Source: an uncultured Clostridia bacterium
GTDB lineage: Bacteria; Bacillota; Clostridia; Oscillospirales; Ruminococcaceae
Assembly (NCBI GenBank): GCA_944382845.1
Contig: CALWNN010000082.1
Location: 62,001-126,000, forward strand
DNA: 64,000 bases
Reading direction: 5' to 3'
Shown here: positions 1-7,943 of the stretch, piece by piece
Numbering within the stretch: the first letter of the stretch is position 1
Layout of the letters: the number at the start of each line of letters is the position of its first letter
The notes under the pieces: model-generated
What the model was told of the DNA's origin: nothing
Seen by the model: only the letters and a program-made list of their open reading frames with translations
The model's database searches: none
Translations under genes and position numbers: made by a program

Positions 1-1
1 G

Positions 2-625
2 CTTTTACTAAGTGATATTGACGCAATCGCCGAATATCTGAAAGAACTTCAGAGCTATGACATACCGATTCTCTGGCGTCCTCTTCACGAGGCAGGCGGT
101 GACCCAAAGTGGAACAATCCATGGTTCTGGTGGGGTTCAGGCGGAAGCGATTCATACGTCAAACTATGGCAGCTTATGTATGACAGACTTACAAACTATC
201 ATAATTTAAACAATCTTATCTGGGTATGGAACGGTCAGAATGTAAACTGGTATCCGGGCGACGAATATGTTGACATTATCGGATATGACTACTATGCTGA
301 AGAGCATGATTATTCATCACAGAAATCCACATTTGATTACATAAGATCTTCAACTGACACAACAAAGATAATCACTCTTTCTGAAAACGGAGTTATCCCC
401 GACCCTGACGCTTGTTTCTCAGACGGAACAAGATGGAGTTGGTTCTGCACATGGACAGGAGAATTTACTGTTAAAGACTATCAACTTTCAGGTCAGTACA
501 CTGAGCTTGATATGTGGAAAAAGGTTTACACTCACGAAAGAGTTCTGACTCTATCAGAGCTTCCGGACTGGAAGGCATATCCTCTCGACCCCGAAAAATT
601 CCGTGAAGAAAACGGTCTTAACTAA
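2..625 (+). CDS. Glycoside hydrolase family 26 beta-mannanase, C-terminal part (5' end outside window)
   Basis: The reading frame is open from the window edge, so the N-terminus, any signal peptide and any binding modules are missing. About 207 residues remain. The segment RPLHEAGG near the edge holds the glutamate expected to be the GH26 acid/base. SENG about 95 residues later holds the expected nucleophile. Aromatic stretches such as NPWFWWG and the IGYDYYAEEHDY segment are typical of the family's substrate cleft. GH26 enzymes mostly hydrolyse beta-1,4-mannan in plant hemicellulose and are usually secreted. The protein ends shortly after the catalytic barrel, so there is no C-terminal dockerin. 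A strong terminator follows directly. The family call is firm from the two catalytic motifs; mannan as the substrate is family knowledge. Confidence 0.88.
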   Translation, partial: LLLSDIDAIAEYLKELQSYDIPILWRPLHEAGGDPKWNNPWFWWGSGGSDSYVKLWQLMYDRLTNYHNLNNLIWVWNGQNVNWYPGDEYVDIIGYDYYAEEHDYSSQKSTFDYIRSSTDTTKIITLSENGVIPDPDACFSDGTRWSWFCTWTGEFTVKDYQLSGQYTELDMWKKVYTHERVLTLSELPDWKAYPLDPEKFREENGLN

Positions 626-629
626 AAAA

Positions 630-666
630 CAAACAGGCTGGTTTAAACAATCAGCCTGTTTTTTGA
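630..666 (+). terminator. Rho-independent terminator after the mannanase gene
   Basis: The arms AACAGGCTG and CAGCCTGTT flank a short A/T-rich loop and are followed by a run of T. The hairpin starts a few bases after the stop codon. Confidence 0.9.
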
Positions 667-676
667 TATAAAATAG

Positions 677-705
677 TTGACAAATCAGATAGATTATGAT
701 ATAAT
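677..705 (+). promoter_or_regulatory. Consensus sigma-A promoter for tRNA-Leu
   Basis: TTGACA and TATAAT are separated by exactly 17 bases, with the tRNA starting 19 bases downstream of the -10 box. This matches the housekeeping sigma-A consensus. Confidence 0.9.
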
Positions 706-723
706 ATTTTGGTGGTTAAATAA

Positions 724-810
724 GCCGGTGTGATGGAATTGGCAGACGTGACGGACTCAAAATCCGTTGGTAGCGATACCGTGTCGGTTCGACCCCGACC
801 ACCGGTACCA
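724..810 (+). tRNA. tRNA-Leu (anticodon CAA)
   Basis: An 87-base class II tRNA with a long variable arm. The acceptor stem pairs GCCGGTG with CACCGGT (first pair G-U). The anticodon stem ACGGA/TCCGT encloses the loop CTCAAAA, giving anticodon CAA, which reads TTG codons. The T-arm has GGTTCGACCCC, and the CCA end is encoded. Its 3' side borders a decayed integrase, consistent with past use as an integration site. Confidence 0.95.
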
Positions 811-955
811 GAAGTTAATGGCTCGCAAGCTCAGTTATATCAAGGGTTTGCGGGCTTTTCCTTTTTTGCCCTGTCCTTCGCAAGTTGCGGAGGACTTTCC
901 TTTTTTGAAATATTCCTCCTGTTTTTGGGCTGTTTAATGACCTTGTTTGCCGATA

Positions 956-1057
956 CCTTTCTTTCATTTCGCAGCTGTAGTAGTCCTGTATATGCTTCGA
1001 CGTCAAATCACATAAAGCAAGCCCCGGAAAGAACTCGTCAAAGTACACGACAATATT
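956..1057 (-). pseudogene. Tyrosine integrase fragment (SAM-like N-terminal core-binding domain)
   Basis: About 34 residues resemble the DNA-binding SAM-like domain of Tn916/phage-type integrases, notably DLTSKHIQDYYSCEMKER. The catalytic domain is absent; downstream the reading frame degenerates and upstream it has no proper N-terminus. The fragment lies about 150 bases from the 3' end of tRNA-Leu, a classic insertion site for integrase-borne elements, so it is probably the residue of an old integrative element. The match is short, hence moderate confidence. Confidence 0.5.
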
Positions 1058-1109
1058 GCTCTTGATACAGGTTGTCGCTGAAATACTTACTATCTTGAAT
1101 TGTTGTCAA

Positions 1110-1277
1110 TTCAAGATTTCCGTCAGAACATTGTACCTCTGTAATGTCGGTAAGAAGTTTCTTTAACGGTTTGTCTGCACTGAAATCACGCTTGATCAGA
1201 TTTTCTTTTCCCTGTATTTCCGTTTCAGCTTTTGTTATTCCATGGAGTCTGCGGAGTTTATGAATAAGCCCGGATTT
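1110..1277 (-). pseudogene. IS3-family transposase (OrfB) internal fragment
   Basis: Some 56 residues match the region of IS3-type OrfB around the first catalytic aspartate, with HGITKAE, NLIKRDFSADKPL and LLTDITEVQ. The fragment begins immediately after the stop codon of the anti-sigma-like gene and loses similarity toward 1080, where the integrase debris starts. Both ends of the transposase are missing. Insertion here may have trimmed the repetitive 3' end of the neighbouring gene. Confidence 0.7.
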
Positions 1278-1278
1278 G

Positions 1279-2136
1279 CTAATTTTGACCTTGACCCTTA
1301 CCTTGACTATTTCCCTGCCCATGACCTTGACTGTTTCCTTGACCATGACCTTGACCTTGCCCTTGAGTCTGATTTTGACCTTGGTTCTGTTCTTGCCCGT
1401 ACATGTTGCCTGTTCCGTTTCCGATGTGCTCATCCTCATTGTCATCTTCTGAATCTGCAGCGGAACTGCTGTCATCTGATAAACTGTCGATCAGCTCTCG
1501 TATTTGACGCATGGTCATATCTTGCACCTTTTGGACGGTAATTGTAGGATCAAGCGACCGAAGTTCTAAATATGCCCTGTATTTTCCGTATGAAAGACCA
1601 ATATTGTGAGCTTCGCTTACTTCATCCGAATTTGCATAATAGCAGTATGTGTTTGCTTCTCCGGCTGTGCATGACTCTATTTCCGAAAGCACTCTGTCAG
1701 ATTGCTTATCATCCGATCCGACAACGCAAATCGTCATGACCTCATCGTTTGACAATAACTCGCTTACATTTTCATTCGTCAGTATTCGGTTGACGGCTTC
1801 GGCGCAATCGAGATATTTTATGTCAAGCGAAGCTGCTAATTCCTGCCCGTCGCTATTGTAGCTGCTAACGGAAATGATTTTATCAAAACGATTAACACCT
1901 AATTCTATAGATGGATTTACGTCAATGCTGATTTCAACCGTGGGAATAAAATAAAGCAGGCATCCGCCCAGTATTATAAGCAAAAAACACGCCGCAGCCA
2001 GTATCAGACGTAGATATGCTGCAGTCTTCCCGCGGGTATATCCTTTTGTTTTTTTATAAATAAATGCTCTTGTGCGATCCTTTAATTGTTCTTCAGCCTG
2101 TATTTTATCAAATGCATTTTTAAATCTGTCATTCAT
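1279..2136 (-). CDS. RsgI-like membrane anti-sigma factor with Q/G-rich tail
   Basis: A cytoplasmic N-terminal segment of about 40 residues is followed by one transmembrane helix (roughly residues 42-63). Next comes an RsgI-type middle domain recognisable from TVEISIDVNPSIELGVNRFD. The last 50 residues are a low-complexity tail built from GQ, GN and GH repeats. Family members hold a cognate sigma factor at the membrane; in Clostridium thermocellum RsgI proteins sense extracellular polysaccharide through C-terminal modules. Here the sensor position is occupied only by the repetitive tail. The gene overlaps the upstream sigma gene; the ATG at 2136 has GGGGG nine bases upstream and is preferred over the ATG at 2145. 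The tail ends at an IS3 remnant, so a lost C-terminal module is possible. Confidence 0.72.
   Translation of the reverse strand: MNDRFKNAFDKIQAEEQLKDRTRAFIYKKTKGYTRGKTAAYLRLILAAACFLLIILGGCLLYFIPTVEISIDVNPSIELGVNRFDKIISVSSYNSDGQELAASLDIKYLDCAEAVNRILTNENVSELLSNDEVMTICVVGSDDKQSDRVLSEIESCTAGEANTYCYYANSDEVSEAHNIGLSYGKYRAYLELRSLDPTITVQKVQDMTMRQIRELIDSLSDDSSSAADSEDDNEDEHIGNGTGNMYGQEQNQGQNQTQGQGQGHGQGNSQGHGQGNSQGKGQGQN
1282..1400 (-). repeat. Short tandem repeat encoding the Q/G-rich tail
   Basis: Imperfect 6-18 base units related to GGTCAAGGT are reiterated over about 115 bases, giving alternating Gln-Gly with His, Asn and Lys variants. Such arrays are prone to slippage, so the length of the tail may vary between strains. 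Confidence 0.75.
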
Positions 2137-2611
2137 CACCGTCATCCCCCAATTTCTCTCGAAGCAGTTGCTTTGAGCGAGTTAAAAGCGTGTAGATCGT
2201 ATTCACGTTTTTTCCCAAAATGCGGCTTATCTGCGGAGCAGTGTAACCTTCGTAATAGTGAAGATACACAACATCCTTGTATTTTTGTGGGAGTGATAAT
2301 ACTGCATCTAATACCTCTATGTTATCGGTTGACAATTGTGAAGGCTGTTCTATAATTTCATCCAAGGAAACCGTGCGGCTGCGGAAAAAGCTTTTGAGCA
2401 GATCTTTACAAGAGTTGATCGTAACTCGAATAAACCATGCTTTTTCATGTTCATCGCTTTCAAATGAAACGGAGCTAAGGGCATATTTCAAAAACACTGT
2501 TTGAAATATGTCCTCGGTATCAGCATAATTTTTCAGATATATCATGCAAAGCCTCCGAATCATGCCGGAATATTGTTCGATGGCTCTGTTTACATCTTGC
2601 TCGCTCCGCAT
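2129..2611 (-). CDS. ECF-type RNA polymerase sigma factor
   Basis: A 160-residue sigma-70 family protein. Region 2 lies in the first half (YLKNYADTEDIFQTVFLKY) and region 4 in the second, ending in a helix-turn-helix (APQISRILGKNVNTIYTLLTRSKQLLREKL). There is no region 3, as is usual for ECF sigmas. The start at 2611 is fixed by AGGAGG eight bases upstream; an in-frame extension further upstream lacks a ribosome site. The gene overlaps the RsgI-like gene and sits 14 bases after the small secreted peptide gene, so the three probably form one operon. The regulon is unknown; polysaccharide use is a guess from the RsgI-like partner and the mannanase nearby. Confidence 0.85.
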   Translation of the reverse strand: MRSEQDVNRAIEQYSGMIRRLCMIYLKNYADTEDIFQTVFLKYALSSVSFESDEHEKAWFIRVTINSCKDLLKSFFRSRTVSLDEIIEQPSQLSTDNIEVLDAVLSLPQKYKDVVYLHYYEGYTAPQISRILGKNVNTIYTLLTRSKQLLREKLGDDGDE

Positions 2612-2625
2612 AAAATTGCCTCCTG

Positions 2626-2808
2626 TTACCTGTTGCGGCAACCTCCCATGCCGTTGCCACGACTGTTCCCATAACGGTTATCGCAAACGCCGTCACCGTC
2701 CGAATCGACATAATTCTTTCCGCTGCCGTTTCCCGCAGCAAGCACACTTGTTGTTACCAAGAATAATGCTATAATTGACGCTAAAATTCCAATTACTGTC
2801 TTTTTCAT
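2626..2808 (-). CDS. Small secreted peptide with EF-hand-like DxDGDG motif
   Basis: A 60-residue protein with a clear signal peptide: Lys-Lys start, a hydrophobic stretch of about 18 residues, then a likely cut near VLA-AGN. The mature part is only some 35 residues and contains YVDSDGDGVCDNR, a calcium-loop-like motif as in dockerin or thrombospondin type 3 repeats, followed by a Gly/Asn/Arg-rich end. GGAGGG precedes the ATG. It is the first gene of the operon with the sigma and RsgI-like genes. A role as an extracellular signal or ligand for that module is inference only. Confidence 0.6.
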   Translation of the reverse strand: MKKTVIGILASIIALFLVTTSVLAAGNGSGKNYVDSDGDGVCDNRYGNSRGNGMGGCRNR

Positions 2809-2827
2809 AAAAATCCCTCCGTATTTA

Positions 2828-3109
2828 AATTAGAGCAATGCGTTGATAATTACATCTCTTTCAGAGCTATACATCTCTTTCAGAGCTGTGCTTAATCACG
2901 TTGCGACGAAAAGCAATCTGTCGCTAACTGCATCATGCTGCAGATGAGAGCTTTGCTCCTCAGTTTTTCAGTGGGGGCTTAATCACCCACTGAAAAACTG
3001 AATGGAACCCTGCCTTCCATAGGAGGCGGATCATCCCACAGTTGGCAGACCCGCCTTATATGAGGCAGACCTGCTGAATAATCAGCAGGGTGGCATCGGC
3101 GACTTGGTT
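2828..3109 (+). repeat. Structured dispersed repeat, copy A
   Basis: This copy starts at TAGAGCAATGCG and ends at GGCGACTTGG. Internally it carries two units of the CATCTCTTTCAGAGCT type, a GCGAC/GTCGC stem, a long hairpin with right arm CACCCACTGAAAAACTG, a CTGCCTTCC/GGAGGCGG hairpin and a terminal stem CTGCTGA/TCAGCAG. That last stem is a compensated version of CTGCCGA/TCGGCAG in the copies near 31.2, 40.9 and 41.9 kb. It lies directly upstream of the small secreted peptide gene, so the promoter of that operon must be within or beyond the element. Confidence 0.85.
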
Positions 3110-3236
3110 TTATTTCAGATAGTCATATGCGACTTCACCTATAATACGTTTGACAATCGATAATCCATTCGATTTTTTCTAAACTTTTTTGATTTTTTTC
3201 TTTTTCAGCTTAGCTTCATATTTTGTCAGCCATGTC

Positions 3237-3374
3237 GAAATGTTCTATGTGAAAAGATTTGAAAGCATTAACGCTTTCATCAAGGAATTGAACAACTACA
3301 TTTATTATAACAATAATGAAAGAGTTTCTACTAAATTTAAAGGAATCAGCCCAGTTCAATACCAAGCTCTTTCA
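3237..3374 (+). pseudogene. IS3-family transposase, C-terminal fragment
   Basis: About 46 residues match the C-terminal end of IS3-type OrfB, with KRFESINAFIKELNNYI followed by YNNNERVSTKFKGISPVQY, the usual end of the DDE domain. No start, catalytic residues or terminal inverted repeats are visible nearby. The fragment lies on the opposite strand to the IS3 remnant at 1.1 kb, so the two are either different insertions or parts of one rearranged element. Confidence 0.75.
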
Positions 3375-3464
3375 CAAACAATTCAATATTTAATTACGTT
3401 TAAACTTTCGAGGGCACTTCAGATGAACTGCTCTTTTCATAATAGGTTTTTATATTATGATGAC

Positions 3465-4412
3465 CTATTCCGGCGTATAATCACCGGAATTTGACGAATA
3501 TATGATTTCATAACCGTCACATTCATCTAAAACGTAATCAACAAAAGCTTTTGTATTTCCCTCACCGACATAAAACATTTTACCTGTAGAAAGGATATTG
3601 GTAATGATATACCCGTCCTCTCTTACGCTTATGCTGATATTCTCATAGCCTAAAATAGGAACACTAACACAAATATCTAATATTTCTTTCGGCAGGTCAA
3701 AGTCAAGGTCGTCAAATTCGTTTACTGCCGCTGTATTTGACAACATCAAATCCCACACCTTGTTTGTGTCCAAACATTCAAAACGAATACTTGCATAACC
3801 GCTGATTGGCTTGTGATAATCGTAAGAAGCCCAGTTGACAATCAAGTTGTTTTGAAGGTCAAGGTCTTCAATAAATTGTCCCAATGTTTCCGGACGATAA
3901 GAAATATTTACGGCGGCATGGTAGATGTTTGTTCCGTCATACTGCACTGCAACCGCACATTGACTGGAAATATTCTGAATTTCATAAACTGTGGCATTAC
4001 AATAACGATGTGCATCTTTTCCGGCTATCTCCGCATATTCGTCCCATCCGCTTGCGACAACATCACCTATTTTTGCACCAATCTGCTCTGTCGGAATTTC
4101 TCCCCAATTTGCATGGTACTCTAATCCATCTACAAAGATTTGATTATATTGGTTATAAATCTCCATATCCTCCCAATGAGGAAGTTCTGCAATCTCGTCT
4201 GAATAACCTGCTGAATCCGATAGAACTTTCACCGGATAACGATTTTCGGCGTGATATAAAGAAGCTCCCGATATTAACAGGCACAGACAAGCCGCCATAG
4301 CGCCCCATTTAATCCAACGAGATTTATTTGCTTTCTTTTTGTAATTAAGAGCCTCATTGATATATTTGCTGTCAATCTCGCTCATAGCGTCGGAAAATAT
4401 TCTTGCATTCAT
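3465..4412 (-). CDS. Putative membrane-anchored anti-sigma factor
   Basis: A 315-residue protein with a short basic cytoplasmic N-terminus (KKKANKSRWIKWG), a single transmembrane helix at about residues 35-52, and a long extracytoplasmic domain with no family I recognise. The layout matches proteins encoded directly after ECF sigma genes in clostridia. The start codon overlaps the sigma stop by four bases (ATGA), so the pair is translationally coupled. Function is therefore inferred from context and topology; direct evidence of sigma binding is lacking. The 3' end is about 90 bases from an IS3 fragment but the gene appears complete. Confidence 0.6.
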   Translation of the reverse strand: MNARIFSDAMSEIDSKYINEALNYKKKANKSRWIKWGAMAACLCLLISGASLYHAENRYPVKVLSDSAGYSDEIAELPHWEDMEIYNQYNQIFVDGLEYHANWGEIPTEQIGAKIGDVVASGWDEYAEIAGKDAHRYCNATVYEIQNISSQCAVAVQYDGTNIYHAAVNISYRPETLGQFIEDLDLQNNLIVNWASYDYHKPISGYASIRFECLDTNKVWDLMLSNTAAVNEFDDLDFDLPKEILDICVSVPILGYENISISVREDGYIITNILSTGKMFYVGEGNTKAFVDYVLDECDGYEIIYSSNSGDYTPE

Positions 4413-4969
4413 ACAAATACCTCTTTTTCAATCAAGTATTGCTTCATCTTCTTGCGGATACGAGTCAGCCGGACAGAGATATTTTTCTCCGAAAGCCCCA
4501 TAAACTCGGCTATATCCTTGTAACTGTCGTAAAACCAATATCTGCGCATAAAGATTATGCGGTTTTCGAGGGGCATTGTGTCCAAAAATTCCTCAATGAT
4601 ACGGGCTAATTCTCTGGCTTCTATTTCATCTTCAACGGTTTTTCGGTCTGCTATACATTCTTCGATTTCCTGCAATGCAATCGTATAGTGACTACTTCGC
4701 TTAGCTGCTTCCCTTCTCCAATAGATTTTCAGCGAAATGTTCCGAACGATTCTCACGATATAGGACAGCAACGGGTCAGGGCGTACCGGGGGAATGGCAT
4801 TCCATGCACCTAAGTAAGCGTCGTTGACACACTCCTCCGCGTCCTGCCTGTTGTTCACAATATTGTATGAGAGTTTATGACAGACTTTTCCGTATTTATT
4901 GTCCAACTCCTTTATAGCCTGCTCTGACCGCTCAAAAAACAGTTCTATGATTTTATCATCATCTATCAT
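4409..4969 (-). CDS. ECF-type RNA polymerase sigma factor
   Basis: A 186-residue sigma-70 family protein. Region 2 includes NNRQDAEECVNDAYLGAWNA and region 4 includes PLENRIIFMRRYWF and the helix-turn-helix SYKDIAEFMGLSEKNISVRL. GGAGG precedes the ATG. It is coupled to the downstream membrane protein by a four-base overlap and faces away from the BceRSAB-like genes across a 450-base gap holding a structured repeat. What it regulates cannot be read from the sequence. Confidence 0.88.
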   Translation of the reverse strand: MIDDDKIIELFFERSEQAIKELDNKYGKVCHKLSYNIVNNRQDAEECVNDAYLGAWNAIPPVRPDPLLSYIVRIVRNISLKIYWRREAAKRSSHYTIALQEIEECIADRKTVEDEIEARELARIIEEFLDTMPLENRIIFMRRYWFYDSYKDIAEFMGLSEKNISVRLTRIRKKMKQYLIEKEVFV

Positions 4970-5113
4970 TTCCCCGCCTCCTTTCCGGCTTCACCTATAT
5001 ATTACGGTTTTATCGGCAAATACTACATCAGATCCGTATTTTTTTAAAATATCATACCATACCTGGCGTGAGATTGCTTTTGACAGTTCCGGTAGCAAAT
5101 ACATATTTCAACT

Positions 5114-5301
5114 TTGAATCGGAGCAAACTGAGACGATTGCAACCGGTCATTAACAATAACAAGTCGTTGTTTAGAGTTTGCTCCTCATGAGTGTTTCAG
5201 TATAAGATTCCTAATTAACCACCCACTGAAAAACTGAACGGAACCCATCGCTTTAGAGGCATACCTGCCTATCAATCGGCAGGGGGAATTCTGCGACATG
5301 A
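5114..5301 (+). repeat. Structured dispersed repeat, copy B (divergent)
   Basis: The most diverged copy. It starts at AATCGGAGCAAACT and ends at CTGCGACATG. The outer stem GGAGCAAACT (5121-5130) pairs perfectly with AGTTTGCTCC (5176-5185). In the copy at 40.7 kb the same stem reads GGAGCAAAGC/GCTTTGCTCC, so two base pairs changed on both sides. The region GTTTCAGTATAAGATTCC is shared with the copy at 41.9-42.2 kb. It sits in the divergent intergenic region between the sigma gene and the response regulator. Confidence 0.75.
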
Positions 5302-5349
5302 TTATATCATATTCCGCACTATTTGTCCACACCTATCTCAGAAAAGAAT

Positions 5350-5378
5350 TTGATGTTTGCAACAAATCATGTTATAAT
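5350..5378 (+). promoter_or_regulatory. Promoter of the two-component/ABC transporter operon
   Basis: TTGATG and TATAAT separated by 17 bases, 42 bases before the ATG of the response regulator, which has AGGGAG as its ribosome site. Confidence 0.7.
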
Positions 5379-5419
5379 TACATCAACGAATCTAATCACG
5401 AATTTAGGGAGATTTTTTC

Positions 5420-6082
5420 ATGAGCAAAATTCTAATTATAGAAGACGACCACACCCTATGCAGAGAATTGGCTGCATTACTGCAAAATATAGGCTATGAA
5501 ACATCATACATAAGCGACTTTCACAATATTGCCGAACAGATAAAACATTCTGATGCTGATCTGATATTACTTGACATCAATCTTCCGGAAGAAAACGGCG
5601 AGACTTTGTTATCCAAATTGCGCAAATACAGTGATACTCCCGTTATCATGCTTACAAGCCGCAGTTCTGAATTTGATGAAGTCCTTTCTATGAGTTACGG
5701 TGCAGACGACTATATCACAAAACCATATAATCCTACGATCCTGCTTCTGAGAATCTCTGCTGTTTTAAAACGTGCGGCAAAAATGTCTTATCAACAGGAT
5801 TACAACGGCATTACGATTAGCAACATTAAAGGAACCCTTTCCAAAGATGGCAGAGAAGTTATTCTGACAAAAAACGAAATGATAATTTTTCAGTTTTTAA
5901 TGGATCGTCGAGGCGAAATCGTTACTCGAGATGAACTTATCACCGCACTTTGGGACAGCAATGAATTTATCAATGACAACTCATTATCTGTTAATATAAG
6001 CAGGCTTCGCGGAAAGCTTACAGAACTGGGATACAATGATGCAATCGAAACTCGGAAGAAACGGGGGTATATACTGAAATGA
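5420..6082 (+). CDS. OmpR-family response regulator (BceR-like)
   Basis: A 220-residue two-domain regulator. The receiver domain has the acidic pair near residues 8-10, the phospho-acceptor Asp52 in LILLDINLP, and a conserved Lys in ITKPYNP. A winged-helix DNA-binding domain occupies residues 125-220 (SVNISRLRGKL, KRGYILK). It overlaps the sensor kinase gene by four bases and precedes an ABC transporter of the BceAB type. Such modules usually induce the transporter in response to cell-wall-active peptides. The BceR-like label rests on the gene arrangement and kinase architecture. Confidence 0.9.
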   Translation: MSKILIIEDDHTLCRELAALLQNIGYETSYISDFHNIAEQIKHSDADLILLDINLPEENGETLLSKLRKYSDTPVIMLTSRSSEFDEVLSMSYGADDYITKPYNPTILLLRISAVLKRAAKMSYQQDYNGITISNIKGTLSKDGREVILTKNEMIIFQFLMDRRGEIVTRDELITALWDSNEFINDNSLSVNISRLRGKLTELGYNDAIETRKKRGYILK

Positions 6083-7086
6083 AACTAACAAAGTATTTAA
6101 AAGACCGTGCAGCGTCAATTGCAATGTATGCAGGCGCATGTATATTTATTGTGATTTTTCTTTGTGCCTTTAGGATTTCTTCCGAACCTGTAATCATTAC
6201 TGCAACCATCATTGCTCTTGCAGTTATTTCTTCTGAGCTATGGGGATTTTTACGGAAAAAGAATTATTACGATAAACTTGTTTATTGTCTGGAAGAACTG
6301 GATCAGAAATATCTGATTTGTGATATGGTAGAACGTCCGAATTTTTATGACGGAAAAATCCTTTACTATGCACTATGTATGGCTAATAAATCCATGTGCG
6401 AACAGGTGGCTCAATATCGACGGGAAACCTCGGAATTTCAAGAATATATAGAACTGTGGGTACACGAAGTCAAGCTTCCACTTGCCGGTATGCAGCTGAT
6501 GTGCCGAAACGAAAATACCGACAAATATACCGAACAGATCAGGCGGATTGATGACTATGTTGAAAATGTTCTATATTACGCCAGATGCAGAAATGCTGAA
6601 AAGGATTATATTATAAACGAAGTTTCATTGCAGCGCGTATTTACAGAAACAGCGCTTAAAAATCGCGAGCTTCTGCTTCAAAAGGATGTTTCTCTTGTTA
6701 CAATGCATCTTGATGTCAAAGTCATGTCTGACAGCAAATGGCTTTCTTATATTTTGGGACAGTTTATGGCAAACAGCTTAAAATATTTTTCATCAGAGCG
6801 CAAAGGGGAAATAAATGTATATGCAGAGGAATTCGCCGACAAAACGGTTTTGCATTTTCGTGATAACGGAATTGGCATTCCTGAAAAAGACCTACCTTAC
6901 ATTTTTGAAAAGTCCTTTACCGGTGAAAACGGACGCATTGGCGCAAAGTCTACAGGCATGGGACTTTATATTGTTAAAAACCTCTGCGATAAGCTTGGTC
7001 ATGGGATCACTGTAAAATCAGAAAAAGGAATTTATACAGAAATAATTCTGACGTTTGGTAAAAACGATTATTACAGGATATCGTAG
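6079..7086 (+). CDS. Sensor histidine kinase, intramembrane-sensing (BceS-like)
   Basis: A 335-residue kinase. Two transmembrane helices lie within residues 14-56, with almost no extracytoplasmic loop between them, the hallmark of intramembrane-sensing kinases. The H-box is WVHEVKLPL with His129. The ATPase domain shows the N-box (FMANSLKYF), RDNGIGIPEKDLPYIFEKSF and the G-rich STGMGLYIVKNL. Kinases of this type do not sense ligand themselves but read the state of a partner BceAB transporter, encoded immediately downstream here. The ATG overlaps the response regulator stop (ATGA). Confidence 0.9.
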   Translation: MKLTKYLKDRAASIAMYAGACIFIVIFLCAFRISSEPVIITATIIALAVISSELWGFLRKKNYYDKLVYCLEELDQKYLICDMVERPNFYDGKILYYALCMANKSMCEQVAQYRRETSEFQEYIELWVHEVKLPLAGMQLMCRNENTDKYTEQIRRIDDYVENVLYYARCRNAEKDYIINEVSLQRVFTETALKNRELLLQKDVSLVTMHLDVKVMSDSKWLSYILGQFMANSLKYFSSERKGEINVYAEEFADKTVLHFRDNGIGIPEKDLPYIFEKSFTGENGRIGAKSTGMGLYIVKNLCDKLGHGITVKSEKGIYTEIILTFGKNDYYRIS

Positions 7087-7178
7087 CAACATTACAAAAT
7101 TGTAATGTACCGTAAGATTAAATCAGCGACAAGCATCAGAAAATGCGGTATCATAGGAACCAGAAAGGAGCTGTTTCT

Positions 7179-7943
7179 ATGGAATTATTAAAAATACAGC
7201 ATATTGAAAAATATTACGGCAGCAAATCTACGCTCATAAAGGCTATCGATGACATTTTTTTCAGCGTCAACGAAGGTGAGTTTGTCGCCATTATGGGTGC
7301 GTCGGGAAGCGGAAAGACTACACTTTTAAACTGTATCTCTACCATTGACCGCGTCAGCGCAGGACACATCTACCTTGAAAATACCGATATCACAACTCTG
7401 AAAGGTAAAGAATTAGGCGCATTCCGTCGGGAAAAGCTCGGGTTTATTTTTCAGGATTTCAATATCCTCGATACTCTTACCGCCTATGAAAACATTGCAC
7501 TTGCCTTGTCCATACAAAAAATACCGCCAAAAACCATTGACGAAAAAGTAAAAACAGTAGCACAGCAGCTTGGAATTTCTCACGTTCTGGAAAAATACCC
7601 ATATCAGATGTCAGGAGGAGAAAAACAGCGTGTTGCCTGTGCAAGAGCCATTGTAACAGATCCAAAGCTGATCCTTGCAGACGAACCAACCGGCGCATTG
7701 GATTCCAAATCATCAAAAATGCTTCTGGAACGCTTCCAATACCTAAACGAAATGCTAAAGGCAACGATCCTGATGGTCACTCATGACAGCTTTACAGCAA
7801 GTTATGCCTCAAAAGTGATATTTATCAAGGACGGTAAGGTATTCCACGAAATGAATCGCGGAAGTGACTCAAGAAAGATATTCTTTGATAAAATAATCGA
7901 CGTTGTGACCCTTCTCGGAGGTGACATAAACGATGCTGATTAG
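7179..7943 (+). CDS. ABC transporter ATP-binding protein (BceA-like)
   Basis: A 254-residue ATPase with Walker A GASGSGKTT, signature MSGGEKQR, Walker B LILADEPTGALDS and the H-loop VTHD. AAAGGAG eight bases before the ATG at 7179 decides this start over an upstream in-frame ATG at 7143. The MacB/BceA group works with FtsX-like permeases. It lies 92 bases after the kinase gene and overlaps the permease gene by 11 bases. The probable role is removal of, or signalling about, antimicrobial peptides bound to lipid II cycle intermediates; the substrate cannot be named from sequence. Confidence 0.9.
   Translation: MELLKIQHIEKYYGSKSTLIKAIDDIFFSVNEGEFVAIMGASGSGKTTLLNCISTIDRVSAGHIYLENTDITTLKGKELGAFRREKLGFIFQDFNILDTLTAYENIALALSIQKIPPKTIDEKVKTVAQQLGISHVLEKYPYQMSGGEKQRVACARAIVTDPKLILADEPTGALDSKSSKMLLERFQYLNEMLKATILMVTHDSFTASYASKVIFIKDGKVFHEMNRGSDSRKIFFDKIIDVVTLLGGDINDAD

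Noticed and set aside
730..1065. A 111-codon plus-strand frame starting inside tRNA-Leu.
   Set aside because: It begins within the tRNA and runs antisense through the integrase fragment; no ribosome site and no family resemblance.
1038..1475. A 145-codon minus-strand frame that seems to join a basic repetitive N-terminus to transposase sequence.
   Set aside because: The first 60 codons are the frame-shifted reading of the Q/G repeat of the RsgI-like gene; only the later part (1110-1277) is genuine IS3 homology, recorded as a remnant.
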